Assembly: GCF_014201905.1 (NCBI RefSeq)
Contig: NZ_JACHFM010000002.1
Location: 1,240,001-1,304,000, forward strand
Direction: 5' to 3'
Length of the DNA stretch: 64,000 nucleotides
Source: Amaricoccus macauensis
GTDB taxonomy: Bacteria > Pseudomonadota > Alphaproteobacteria > Rhodobacterales > Rhodobacteraceae
Under the pieces are notes generated by a model, which was not told the origin of the DNA, made no database searches, and was given only the letters and a program-made list of their open reading frames with translations. Positions 53,875 to 63,333 of this stretch are shown piece after piece. The position numbers and the translations under genes were made by a program. Each line of letters starts with the position of its first letter. Position 1 is the first letter of the stretch.

Positions 53875-56817
53875 GTGCTCAAGACCCTCATCGAGTTCAA
53901 GCCGGGCGAAACGGTATCCCTGATCCCGAACTCGGGGGTTCAGTTCATGGATTTCGGCTTCGATGCCGCCGCCGTCGACTCCCTTTCGCGCAAGTTCGCC
54001 TTCGCCGACGACGAAACCCCAGGCATGGTCTGCATCTTCCCGTTGCAGGTCGGCGCAGACCAGGAGGTTTTCTACACCGTCCCCGGCCAGACCCGGCCGA
54101 TCGAGCCCGACGATGACCAGATCTTCGGCATGAAGGCGGTCGACGCCCTCGCCCGCTACGACCGGCTGTGGTTGCCATTCCCGTTCTTCCGGCGCACTGG
54201 AAGCAGTTTCGACGACGGCCCGACGACGTGGGCCCGGATCAAGGTGGCCGCCCTCGACACCCCCGACGAGGCCGGCCGCACCCACCGCGTCGTCCTCGCC
54301 TTCGACACGCTGCTCACGCCGCGCCAGGCGGGCCAGCCGTACACGGCACCCGAGGACGACGGCGACGCGAGGGATCGGGTCTTCTTCGGCTTCTGCTCCG
54401 AACACGACCGCAACACGGCCTTCATGGCTCGGCCATGGGTCGCCGGCTGGCTGCGTGACCAGTATGCGATCGGACTGCGCCGGATGGAGAAAAAACCCAC
54501 CAGGCCCGGCGAACACTGGGCGGCCTACATGGTCCTGCTCGATGCCATCGCCAGCACTTGCCAGATCCCGTCGGTGGAGCTCACCGATATCTTCTCGCAG
54601 TTCAGTCGTCGCGATCCGGTCGGCGTCAGCCTTGTTCTCGACATCGGCAACAGCCGCATGTGCGGCGTGCTGGTCGAAGATGCGTCGACCACCGCCTACG
54701 CCGATGTCTCGCAAACCTACCGGCTCGAACTGCGCGACCTCAGCCGGGTCGAGTATGTCTATTCCGAGCCGTTCGAGAGCCGGATCGAGTTCGCGTCCGT
54801 GGATTTCGGCCCGATCACCCACGCCAGCGCCTCGAACCGGACCAAGCGGGAGGCCTTCTGGTGGCCGAGCCCGGTGCGGGTCGGCCCGGAAGCTGCCTGG
54901 CTCGCGGCCAAGACCGACGGAACGGAGGGTGCGAGCGGCCTGTCGAGCCCGAAACGCTATCTCTGGGACGGAGAGGCCCGCATCCAGCCCTGGACCAACA
55001 ACAGCTCCAATCTCGCCGAGCCGGAGGAAATCCGCGGGCCGATGATCGCGCGCCTGACCGAGGACGGTACCGTCATGTCGCGCAAGAAGGGCTCCCTGCC
55101 CGGCATGATGCGCCGGTACTCCCGCTCGTCGCTCTACACGCTGATGCTGGGCGAACTGCTGATCCAGGCCTCGACGCAGATCAATTCGGTGGACGTCCGC
55201 AAGAACCGGCCGAACTCCGCCTCGCCGCGGACGCTGAAACAGATCGTCCTGACGCTCCCGACCGCCACGCCCCTCGCCGAGCAGCGGATGATGCGCGAAC
55301 GCATCGCGGCGGCAGTCGATCTCGTCTGGGACGTCATGGGGTGGAACGGCGCGACTCCCGTTCCGAAACCCGCGATACGTCTCGACTTCGACGAGGCAAC
55401 CTGCACCCATCTCGTCTGGCTTTTCAACGAGATCCAGCACAAGTTTCATGGGACGCCGAGGGAGTTCCTGGACCTCGCCGCAGGCAATCGCCGCAGCGAG
55501 GACGGCCGCTCGGCGCTGCGTGTCGCCAGCATCGACATCGGCGGCGGCACCACCGATCTCATGATCATGCGCCACGAGATCAAGCCCGGCACCGATACCG
55601 TGGTCGAGCCGGTGCAGGTGTTCCGCGAAGGCTTCCGGCTCGCCGGCGACGACATCCTGAAGGAGCTCGTCGAGAACTGCCTGCTGCGCGATCTCGGCGA
55701 TGCCATGGCCGGGGCCGGGATCGAGGCTCCGCGCGATCTGCTGTCGGAACTCTTCGGTGGCGATCGCGAGGCGATGAGCCAGAGCGAGCGCACGATGCGC
55801 GGCCAACTCGTCGCCCAGGTCTTCGCCCAGGCAGCGGTAGGCTTGCTGCGGCGCTACGAGCGCGGCGACACCGCGACGGATGGCCCGGCAACACTCCGGG
55901 AGCTGCTGTCCGGCGTGGAGGTGGTGGCGACCCCGGCCATCGAACACTTCCAGGCGACGCTGCGCCTGCGCCGGGGAGTTGACTACGACCTCCTCGCAAC
56001 CCCCATCGCCATGGACCCCGACCTGATCGAGCGGCTGATCGACGGCCTGATCGGACCGATGATCCGCGATCTCTGCGATCTGGTGCGGGCGCACGACTGC
56101 GACGTGCTGCTCATCTCAGGGCGGCCCTCGCAGTATGCGATCGTGCGACGGCTCATCCGGTCCGCCATGCCGGTTTCCGCCAACCGCATCATCCCAATGG
56201 GCAGCTACCGCGTCGGCAACTGGTATCCGTTCCGCTCCAGCGACTTCCGCATCTTCGACCCGAAAACCACGGCCGTCGTCGGCGCGATGCTCTGCCACAC
56301 GCTCAGCCGCGCGGTCGGCAATCTCACGCTGCGGACCCAGGGCATGAAGATGCGCTCCACCGCCCGCTACATCGGCGCCATGTCCGACACCGGGCAGATC
56401 CGCGCCGAGAACGTGCGCCTCGAGAACGTCGATCTCGACACCGGCAAGGGCATCAACACCTTCACCCTCGTGCTGGGCAGCCCGACCTTCATCGGCTTCC
56501 GGCAGCTGCCGATCCCGCGCTGGCGTTCCACGCCACTTTACTACGTCGGGTTCAAGAACCCCGACCTCGTCGACAAGCTGAATCTGCCGCTGCACGTCAC
56601 CTTCGAGCGTCAGGAAGCACTCCGTGAGGGCGAGGAGCAGCACATGATGGAAGATTTCAAGATCTCCGAGGTTCGCGATTCAGAAAAGCAGGACCTCACC
56701 GGTGCCGTGACCTGCCGGCTTCAGACGATGCTGATCGAAAGTCAGGCGGAGGCCGGCTACTGGCTCGACACCGGAGTCCTCCAGGTGCACCTCGATCCTG
56801 CGGGAGCGCGCGCATGA
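53875..56817 (+). CDS. srfB: SrfB-like actin/Hsp70-fold ATPase
   Basis: 980 residues from a GTG 11 bp after the SrfA-like gene. Size matches the SrfB family (about 990). Two phosphate-binding motifs of the actin/Hsp70 fold are apparent: LDIGNSRMCG (about 255-264) and SIDIGGGTTDLM (about 551-562), with a late LISGRPSQYAIVRRLI resembling the adenosine motif. No signal peptide, so it is cytoplasmic. It probably drives the conformational cycle of the Srf-type complex, and overlaps srfC by 4 bp. Confidence 0.8.
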   Translation: MLKTLIEFKPGETVSLIPNSGVQFMDFGFDAAAVDSLSRKFAFADDETPGMVCIFPLQVGADQEVFYTVPGQTRPIEPDDDQIFGMKAVDALARYDRLWLPFPFFRRTGSSFDDGPTTWARIKVAALDTPDEAGRTHRVVLAFDTLLTPRQAGQPYTAPEDDGDARDRVFFGFCSEHDRNTAFMARPWVAGWLRDQYAIGLRRMEKKPTRPGEHWAAYMVLLDAIASTCQIPSVELTDIFSQFSRRDPVGVSLVLDIGNSRMCGVLVEDASTTAYADVSQTYRLELRDLSRVEYVYSEPFESRIEFASVDFGPITHASASNRTKREAFWWPSPVRVGPEAAWLAAKTDGTEGASGLSSPKRYLWDGEARIQPWTNNSSNLAEPEEIRGPMIARLTEDGTVMSRKKGSLPGMMRRYSRSSLYTLMLGELLIQASTQINSVDVRKNRPNSASPRTLKQIVLTLPTATPLAEQRMMRERIAAAVDLVWDVMGWNGATPVPKPAIRLDFDEATCTHLVWLFNEIQHKFHGTPREFLDLAAGNRRSEDGRSALRVASIDIGGGTTDLMIMRHEIKPGTDTVVEPVQVFREGFRLAGDDILKELVENCLLRDLGDAMAGAGIEAPRDLLSELFGGDREAMSQSERTMRGQLVAQVFAQAAVGLLRRYERGDTATDGPATLRELLSGVEVVATPAIEHFQATLRLRRGVDYDLLATPIAMDPDLIERLIDGLIGPMIRDLCDLVRAHDCDVLLISGRPSQYAIVRRLIRSAMPVSANRIIPMGSYRVGNWYPFRSSDFRIFDPKTTAVVGAMLCHTLSRAVGNLTLRTQGMKMRSTARYIGAMSDTGQIRAENVRLENVDLDTGKGINTFTLVLGSPTFIGFRQLPIPRWRSTPLYYVGFKNPDLVDKLNLPLHVTFERQEALREGEEQHMMEDFKISEVRDSEKQDLTGAVTCRLQTMLIESQAEAGYWLDTGVLQVHLDPAGARA

Positions 56818-59444
56818 CGACCGAGGCCACACCCTTCCTGCGGGACAAGGACCGTGCCCTCGGCGACGCCTGCCGCCAGGCGGCGACGGCCGCGATCGAG
56901 GCTGTCGACTGGCTCGCGGAGAACCGCGACCCGAGTGCCAAGATCACGATTCTGCAGAAGCAGCTCCGCCGTCATGCCGTCGACGCCCGCCGCCTCGCGG
57001 TGGCCGCCGAGCGGCCGATGTCGGTCGGCGTCTTCGGCGCGAGCCAGATGGGCAAGTCATTCCTCATCGGCAAGCTCATCACCCCGCCGGGCCGCGCCGT
57101 GAAGGTGGTGTTCGGCAGCGGCGACGAGGCCGTGCGTCAGGACTTTCTCGAACAGGTGAACCCTGCCGGAGGTGACGAGACCACCGGTCTCGTCACCCGC
57201 TTCTCGCTGCGTTCCCGCAAGACCCCACCGGGCTATCCGGTGGTGCTCCGGACGCTGCGCGAGGTCGACATCGTCAAGATCCTTGCGAACAGCTTCCAGT
57301 TCGATCTCAAGGGCCAGTATCGCCTCCAGGTCGGCCCGGACGAAGAGGCCGACATCGAGAGCCGCGTCCCGACCGACGAGTCGATCACCGCGCTCGCCGC
57401 CGCGCTCGGTCCGCTGCGCGCCGCTAAGCCCCAGCCCGGCTTCGCGCTGGAAGTGGTGTTCGAACTTCGCGAATACATTCAGCGCAACGTGCGTGACCAC
57501 CTGATGGCCGGCGAGATCGGCGAGGCATACTGGACGTTTCTCGAAGAGACTCTGCCCTTCCTCGATGTGTCCGGCCGCGTCCGCGCCCTGTCGTTGCTCT
57601 GGGCCGACATCGAGGAGTTCAACGAGCTCTACCTTACGCTCAAGCGCGCCCTCGACCAGCTCGGGCACCCGTCCGAAGTCTTCACCTCGCTCAGCGCCCT
57701 CGCCGACCGCGCACGTGGCGTGCTGCACGTGGATGCGCTCCAGGATCTCGACGCGACCGGCGCCGTACCACAGCTCAACGTCCTTTCCGAAGTGCCCGGT
57801 GGCGGGCTCATCACTCTGCCGGTCGCCGTCGCGAGCGCCCTTACCGCCGAGCTCTTCGTGACCCTCGAGGAAGCGCCGTGGGAATTCCTCACCCATACCG
57901 ATCTCCTTGACTTCCCCGGCGCGCGCTCCCGCGGTCGCAAGTCGGTCTGGGAGGTGCTGCGCAAGCCCGAGGAGCAGGGCAAACACCCGCGCTCGCAGTG
58001 TTTCCGCCGTGGCAAGGTCGCCGTGCTGTTCGACAACTACGCCGACGATCTCGACCTGAACGCGATGCTGCTCTGCAAGGACCACGGCAACCAGGAGGTG
58101 GCCGAGCTCGGCGATCTCGTGCTCGGCTGGATCCGGCGAACCCACGGCGCCAGCCCCGAGCAGCGCCGTGGAAAGCCGCCCGCGCTCTTCTTCTGCATGA
58201 CCAAGTGCGATATCATGCTCGGGCGGACCACCGGCAACGACGATCCGGTGCAGAAGCGCTTTGACAACAATCTCCGCAAGTCGTTCGGCGGCGGCTGGAT
58301 CACGGAATGGACCCCGGGCCAGCCGTTCCGCAACGTCTTCATGCTGCGCAATCCGGGTGTGGAAAACGCCGGCTTCTTCACGTACGCCCCCGCCGCCCCC
58401 GGCAAGGAGGTCGGCGAGGAAATCGGCTATGCCGACGAGTTCTCCGAGCGGCTCACGTCGAGCCTCCGTCCGCGCTACCTCGCCGACGATCTCGTGCGCG
58501 CCCACGTCGAAGACCCGGAGCTGAAGTTCGACGCCCTTCTCGCTCTCAACGATGGCGGCAGCACGCTTCTCGCCGAGCGCCTCGCGCCGATCTGCAACCC
58601 CGACCTCAAGTACGACCAGATCGCCAGCCGCGCAGAGGAAGTGCGAACCGCGCTCCAGAAATCTCTGATCGATTTCTACGAGTCCGGCGACATCGGCAAA
58701 CGCGTGGCCGAGCGCGTCGGCCGGATGGAGACGCTCGTGCGGGCTCTCGACGCGCATGGCACGGAGATCGGCCCCTTCATTGCCGACTTCCAGGTCGATG
58801 AGCCATTGATCGAGGCGGCCTATCTCGCTGACCGCCGCGGGGCCGGACAGTCCGCCGCCAAGGCCGGCACCAGCAGCATCTTCGCCGCCTTCGAGAATGA
58901 GGAAGAGGACGAGGCGTCCGGCTTTGGCGCCACCGTGCTCGACCGATGGGCGAGCAACCTCTCGGAGCGCGTGCCGGGTAGCCCGTGGTGCATCCGCCTC
59001 GACATCGACGAGGAAGTCCTGCGCGCCTTCGTCAACGAGATCGTCGGCAGCGCCGACCGCCTCGGCACGGCCCGGCGGCTCGAGGAGCGGCTCGACGCCT
59101 TCACCCTGAACTCGCTCCAGCTCAGCGCCGCCGCGCGCAGGGTCTCGATCTTCGGCGCGCTCACCCTCAACGATCTCGTCAGCTACCCCGGCGGCCGCTC
59201 CGAGCCCTCGAATGCCGGTCGCTTCGTCCGGCTCGTCCCGCCTGGTCCCGGCGAGCCCTGTGACTTGCCCGAGAACCCGCGAGCGCTCGACCGCCTGCGC
59301 AAGCTCTACTTCCTCGACTGGATGCGCGCGCTGCTGGACCTCGCCCGGGACAATGCCAGCACCGGCCAGGCGGGCGGCATCAACGTGGCAGCAAACGAAA
59401 AACTCGGGCGCATTCTCGCCCGTCTGGGGGAGGTTCCGCAATGA
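56814..59444 (+). CDS. srfC: SrfC-like dynamin-type P-loop NTPase
   Basis: 876 residues. A P-loop GASQMGKS (75-82), DFPGARSR (about 365) as a G3 motif and TKCD (about 463) as a G4-like motif indicate a GTPase of the dynamin/SrfC (virulence factor) group. A large helical region follows (residues 520-876). Cytoplasmic. Start overlaps srfB by 4 bp and stop overlaps the next start, so the three are co-translated. Confidence 0.8.
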   Translation: MTTEATPFLRDKDRALGDACRQAATAAIEAVDWLAENRDPSAKITILQKQLRRHAVDARRLAVAAERPMSVGVFGASQMGKSFLIGKLITPPGRAVKVVFGSGDEAVRQDFLEQVNPAGGDETTGLVTRFSLRSRKTPPGYPVVLRTLREVDIVKILANSFQFDLKGQYRLQVGPDEEADIESRVPTDESITALAAALGPLRAAKPQPGFALEVVFELREYIQRNVRDHLMAGEIGEAYWTFLEETLPFLDVSGRVRALSLLWADIEEFNELYLTLKRALDQLGHPSEVFTSLSALADRARGVLHVDALQDLDATGAVPQLNVLSEVPGGGLITLPVAVASALTAELFVTLEEAPWEFLTHTDLLDFPGARSRGRKSVWEVLRKPEEQGKHPRSQCFRRGKVAVLFDNYADDLDLNAMLLCKDHGNQEVAELGDLVLGWIRRTHGASPEQRRGKPPALFFCMTKCDIMLGRTTGNDDPVQKRFDNNLRKSFGGGWITEWTPGQPFRNVFMLRNPGVENAGFFTYAPAAPGKEVGEEIGYADEFSERLTSSLRPRYLADDLVRAHVEDPELKFDALLALNDGGSTLLAERLAPICNPDLKYDQIASRAEEVRTALQKSLIDFYESGDIGKRVAERVGRMETLVRALDAHGTEIGPFIADFQVDEPLIEAAYLADRRGAGQSAAKAGTSSIFAAFENEEEDEASGFGATVLDRWASNLSERVPGSPWCIRLDIDEEVLRAFVNEIVGSADRLGTARRLEERLDAFTLNSLQLSAAARRVSIFGALTLNDLVSYPGGRSEPSNAGRFVRLVPPGPGEPCDLPENPRALDRLRKLYFLDWMRALLDLARDNASTGQAGGINVAANEKLGRILARLGEVPQ

Positions 59445-60631
59445 AGCCGACCGCGATCGCACTTCGCGACGTTGACTCGCTCGCGGGTGGACGAGCCGAA
59501 CTCAGGATCGATCGGCCGGAGTTCCTGCCAGCGCAGATCTCGATCTCGATCCGCCGCGGCACCACCAAACTTGCCTTCCTCGGCCCCGACGGCTGGCAGC
59601 AGGCCGAACATCTGTTCCGCGCCGAATCCTTCGCCGAGACCGAAACCGGCCTCACCGTGATCGTCGGACCTGCTGTCGTCGATAACGCGCTGCGCGACGA
59701 CGACATCCTCGCCATGACATTCCCCGAGGTCGGAATGACGGGCCAGGTCGTCTGGCGCGACATCACCCGCACGATCGAACTCGTCCCTGTTCCGCTCACC
59801 AGGGAGGAGCCGCGGGAGGAGCCGAGGAACGGGTCGGCGACCGTGATCACCAAGGAGGAAGAGACCCGGCCACCGAAAGAGGTCGATACGGACCCACCGG
59901 AAGAGGACTCGATCCAGCGGGAAGAGCCGGGAGCGGAGACAGACCCGCCGGAAGAGGAGCCGCCGGTCGTGGTGAACCCTCCACGGGAAGATCGGCCCCT
60001 GCCCCGCCCGTGGCCCATCCTGCCGATCGCACTGGTCCTGCTGTTGCTCGCTGCTGGCGCGGGCGGTTACTACTGGTACGCGCAATCGACCGAGGAAGTG
60101 GCCGCTGTCGAGCCTGCCCCGGCGGTCGACCCCGCCCCCGAAGCAACCAAACCGGAACCCGCGCCCGAACCAGAACCGGCGCCCGAACCCGTGCCCGCGC
60201 CGGAACCAGCGCCCACCCCGGCGCCCGTACCGGCACCCGAGCCTGCTCCCGCCCCGGCGCCGGCTCCGGCGTCGCCGCCAACGCCGGCCGAAGCGCATCA
60301 GGCCGGCCTCGACGCCCTCGCCGCGGGTGACTGCGCCGGCGCCATCGCTGCCTTCGCACCCGCGCGGGCAGCCGACTACGGCCCGACCCTGCTCACCTTC
60401 GCCGAGGCCCAAGATTCGGTCGACTTCAACGCCTGCCTCTTCGAGACGCAAAACGACATTCGCGCGCTCACCAACTACCAGGCGGCCTGCGCGGCCGGCC
60501 TGCCAGAAGCGAAGCCCGCGCTCCTGACGCTTGCTGACGAACTGAAGCGCCGGGCCGATCAGGGCGACTCCACCGCCGTCGACGTCCTGCGCATCGCGAT
60601 GCCGAAGGCGCTCGCGGCCTGTGGCGGCTGA
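59441..60631 (+). CDS. Single-pass membrane protein with Pro/Glu/Ala stalk
   Basis: 396 residues. Cytoplasmic domain (1-118, predicted beta-rich), acidic Pro/Glu linker (120-185), TM segment (192-213), then a Pro-Ala-Glu repeat stalk (about 224-280) and a periplasmic helical domain (290-396) with three cysteines beyond the stalk. The stalk is the type that spans peptidoglycan. No signal peptide. It probably links the cytoplasmic SrfBC to the envelope. Family not recognised. Confidence 0.7.
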   Translation: MKPTAIALRDVDSLAGGRAELRIDRPEFLPAQISISIRRGTTKLAFLGPDGWQQAEHLFRAESFAETETGLTVIVGPAVVDNALRDDDILAMTFPEVGMTGQVVWRDITRTIELVPVPLTREEPREEPRNGSATVITKEEETRPPKEVDTDPPEEDSIQREEPGAETDPPEEEPPVVVNPPREDRPLPRPWPILPIALVLLLLAAGAGGYYWYAQSTEEVAAVEPAPAVDPAPEATKPEPAPEPEPAPEPVPAPEPAPTPAPVPAPEPAPAPAPAPASPPTPAEAHQAGLDALAAGDCAGAIAAFAPARAADYGPTLLTFAEAQDSVDFNACLFETQNDIRALTNYQAACAAGLPEAKPALLTLADELKRRADQGDSTAVDVLRIAMPKALAACGG

Positions 60632-60643
60632 GGGAGAAAACGG

Positions 60644-62605
60644 ATGTCCAGGTACTGCTCCGCCGTCACGCTTGCCATTCTCCTCGCCCTCGCCGTGCCG
60701 ACCCTGGCCCGCGAGCCGATGAAGCTCGACACCGAGGAACCGGCCGAGCGCATCCTGGACCGACGTGTCCTGACACGCCCCGGCGCCGTTCTCGCCGAGG
60801 CGCCTGACGGCGCCCCGATCAAGAAGCCGCCTGTGTTCACCGCCTACTATGTCTTCGCGAGCGAAACCCATGACGGCACCGAGTGGCTCGAGATCGGCGC
60901 AAACCGCGACGGCAACGAAACCGGGTGGATGCGCGCCGACTCCACCGTCCTGTGGAAACAGACGATCGTCCTCGGCTTCAACAGTCCCGTCGACCGCATC
61001 CCGGTCCTGTTCTTCGAGGACAGTTCATCCCTCGAGACGTTCATTGGAAACGAAACGATGAGCACTCGCGCCGAACTGCTGGCCGAGTCGGTCCGCAGTG
61101 ATGGCAGCGTCGAGGGGAGCGGCGTGATCGCGGTGGAGCCCGCCGAGCAGGTCTCCATTACCGAGCAATTCTATCTGCTGCCGATCCTCGACGCCAGGGA
61201 CGTGCGCGTCAATCGCCGCTTACGCCGGATCGTGGAGGTCGCCTCGATCAATCAGGAGGCTCTGCCGATCGCCCCGGCCACGGAGGCCCAGCCGTTCCGC
61301 GTCGGCATCGTCTTCGTGGTCGACACATCGACCTCGATGGGCCCCTACATCGAGCGTACGCGCGAGGCGATCACCCGGATTCTGGAGGGCGTTGCCTCCG
61401 ACGCCGAGCGCACCCGCGTCAGTTTCGGTATGGTCGGCTTTCGCGGCGACGTGCGCGCGGTTCCCGGCCTCGACTACACGGTGCACGAGTTTCATCCCCT
61501 CGCCAGCGAGTTCGACGAAGCCGCGTTCCTTTCCGCACTGAACGAGGTGCAGGCCACCACCGTCTCCAGCCTCGAATTCGACGAGGATGGCCTTGCCGGC
61601 CTCGCCGCCGCAGCCGAGATGCCCGGCTGGTCCGACTTCGACGGCCGGTACATCATCTACATCAGCGACGCCGGAATGCTGATCGGCGACGATCAGGGCT
61701 CGGTCGCTGGCACCACGCCCGACCTCTTCGCGAGCCGCGCGCAGGGCGAGCTCGGCATCGCCACGTTCTCGCTATTCCTGCAGACCCGGGCCGGGCGGGC
61801 CTATCATGACGAAGCTCTCGCCCAACTCGGAAGCATCAGCCGCAGCCCCGGCGCCGGCGCGCCCCTCGTCTTCCCCATCGAGGACGGCAGCGTCGAGCAG
61901 TTCGGCGCTCAGGTGGACCACCTGACCCAGTCCCTGCTCGAACAGGTCCGCCAGACGGCTGACTCCCGCCCGCCGCCGCCGACCGTTTGCGAAACCAATC
62001 CCGACGATATCGCCTGCTCGATCTCCGATGTCGGACAGGCGATGCGTCTCGCCTGGCTCGGCCGCCAGCAGCAAGCCCAAGCCCCGGACACCTATCAGGC
62101 CTGGGCCGCCGACTTCGCCCTCGACGACCCCAGCCGCCGGGCGATGTCGCCGCGCGTCCTGCTGACCCGCGACCAGCTGAACGACCTCTATGTCACGCTC
62201 CAGGCCATCACGGAGGCGTTCTCCGCGCCGGACACGGACCCGGCCACCTTCTTCTCCGCTCTCAAGACCACGCTCGCCCGCATGATGCGCGATCCGAGCC
62301 AGATCCGGTCGCTCGACCCGAGCCTTGGCACGGCTCCGGCCCAGATCGACGCGTTCGACAATCTCGGAGATCTCCTCGGCGGGTACTTCGCCGGCCTCCC
62401 ATACCGCAGCGACCTCGCGTCGATCTCGGAAGAGACGTGGATGCAGATGAGCGATGCCAGCCGTCGCGAGGTCATCGAGGCCGTGAAAGCCAAGATGACA
62501 ATGTACGAGCTCTACTATGCCGACGCCTCCTCCTGGGTGACGATCAACCCCGACGCGGCCGATGGCGAAAAGGTCTACCCGGTCCTGCTGGAAATGATGC
62601 CGTGA
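60644..62605 (+). CDS. Secreted VWA-domain protein with an SH3-like N-terminus
   Basis: 653 residues with signal peptide (SRYCSAVTLAILLALAVPTLA). An SH3-like region spans about 40-105 (LTRPGAVLAEAPDGAP). A VWA domain begins at about 219 with MIDAS DTSTS (227-231). A helical C-terminal half ends in LEMMP. The layout resembles the VWA part of the T6SS-linked kinase PpkA without a kinase domain. It overlaps the ABC ATPase gene (GTGA). Confidence 0.75.
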   Translation: MSRYCSAVTLAILLALAVPTLAREPMKLDTEEPAERILDRRVLTRPGAVLAEAPDGAPIKKPPVFTAYYVFASETHDGTEWLEIGANRDGNETGWMRADSTVLWKQTIVLGFNSPVDRIPVLFFEDSSSLETFIGNETMSTRAELLAESVRSDGSVEGSGVIAVEPAEQVSITEQFYLLPILDARDVRVNRRLRRIVEVASINQEALPIAPATEAQPFRVGIVFVVDTSTSMGPYIERTREAITRILEGVASDAERTRVSFGMVGFRGDVRAVPGLDYTVHEFHPLASEFDEAAFLSALNEVQATTVSSLEFDEDGLAGLAAAAEMPGWSDFDGRYIIYISDAGMLIGDDQGSVAGTTPDLFASRAQGELGIATFSLFLQTRAGRAYHDEALAQLGSISRSPGAGAPLVFPIEDGSVEQFGAQVDHLTQSLLEQVRQTADSRPPPPTVCETNPDDIACSISDVGQAMRLAWLGRQQQAQAPDTYQAWAADFALDDPSRRAMSPRVLLTRDQLNDLYVTLQAITEAFSAPDTDPATFFSALKTTLARMMRDPSQIRSLDPSLGTAPAQIDAFDNLGDLLGGYFAGLPYRSDLASISEETWMQMSDASRREVIEAVKAKMTMYELYYADASSWVTINPDAADGEKVYPVLLEMMP

Positions 62606-63333
62606 CCGGGATCGCGCCCGTCGCCCGTATCGACGGTCTGGCCAAGACGCGGCGCGACAGCGAGCGCAGCTTTACCCTGACGCTGCCCCGGCTGCACCTC
62701 GCCGCCGGCGACCGCCTTGCCCTCGTCGGCGCCAGCGGCAGCGGCAAGTCGACGCTGATCGGCCTGCTCGCGCTGGCCACCAGCCCGGACCGGGCCGAGC
62801 GGTTCGACTTCTGGGCGAGCGAGGGCAACCGCCTCGACGCCGCTGCCGCGTGGCGCTCCGCGGACGAGCGCCGGCTGACCGACGCCCGCGCCCGTGCGAT
62901 CGCCTACATTCCCCAGCGCGACGGCCTGATGGAGTTCCTGACCGTTGCAGGAAACATCCGCGCGGCGGCCGAGCTCGCGGGGGCCGGCACCGGCCTCGAC
63001 CTCGCCGGCATCGTCGATGCGCTCGGCCTCGGCACACTGCTCTCGGCCCGACCGGCGCGCATTTCCGGGGGCCAGCGGCAGCGCGTCGCCGTGGCCTGCG
63101 CCCTCGCCCGCCGCCCGCGCCTCATCCTCGCGGACGAGCCGACCGCCGCTCTCGACACGGAGAACGCGACGCGCGTCATGTCGAGCCTTTGCCGCCTCGC
63201 CACCGAGCAGGGCGCGGCCATCGTCCTTGCCACTCATCAGCTCGCCCTCGCCGCCGAATACGGCTTCTCCGTCCTCAGGGCGGAATCGAGCCGCACCGGC
63301 GACGAGTGGGCAACCATCTTCCGACCCGCATGA
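62602..63333 (+). CDS. MacB/LolD-type ABC ATPase
   Basis: 243 residues from a GTG overlapping the upstream stop. Walker A GASGSGKS, Q-loop YIPQRDGLMEFLTV, signature ISGGQRQRVAVACALA, Walker B LILADEPTAALD, H-loop ATHQLAL. The class works with FtsX-type permeases such as the one that follows, in mechanotransmission or lipoprotein/protease regulation rather than import. Start overlaps the VWA gene by 4 bp. Confidence 0.88.
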   Translation: MTGIAPVARIDGLAKTRRDSERSFTLTLPRLHLAAGDRLALVGASGSGKSTLIGLLALATSPDRAERFDFWASEGNRLDAAAAWRSADERRLTDARARAIAYIPQRDGLMEFLTVAGNIRAAAELAGAGTGLDLAGIVDALGLGTLLSARPARISGGQRQRVAVACALARRPRLILADEPTAALDTENATRVMSSLCRLATEQGAAIVLATHQLALAAEYGFSVLRAESSRTGDEWATIFRPA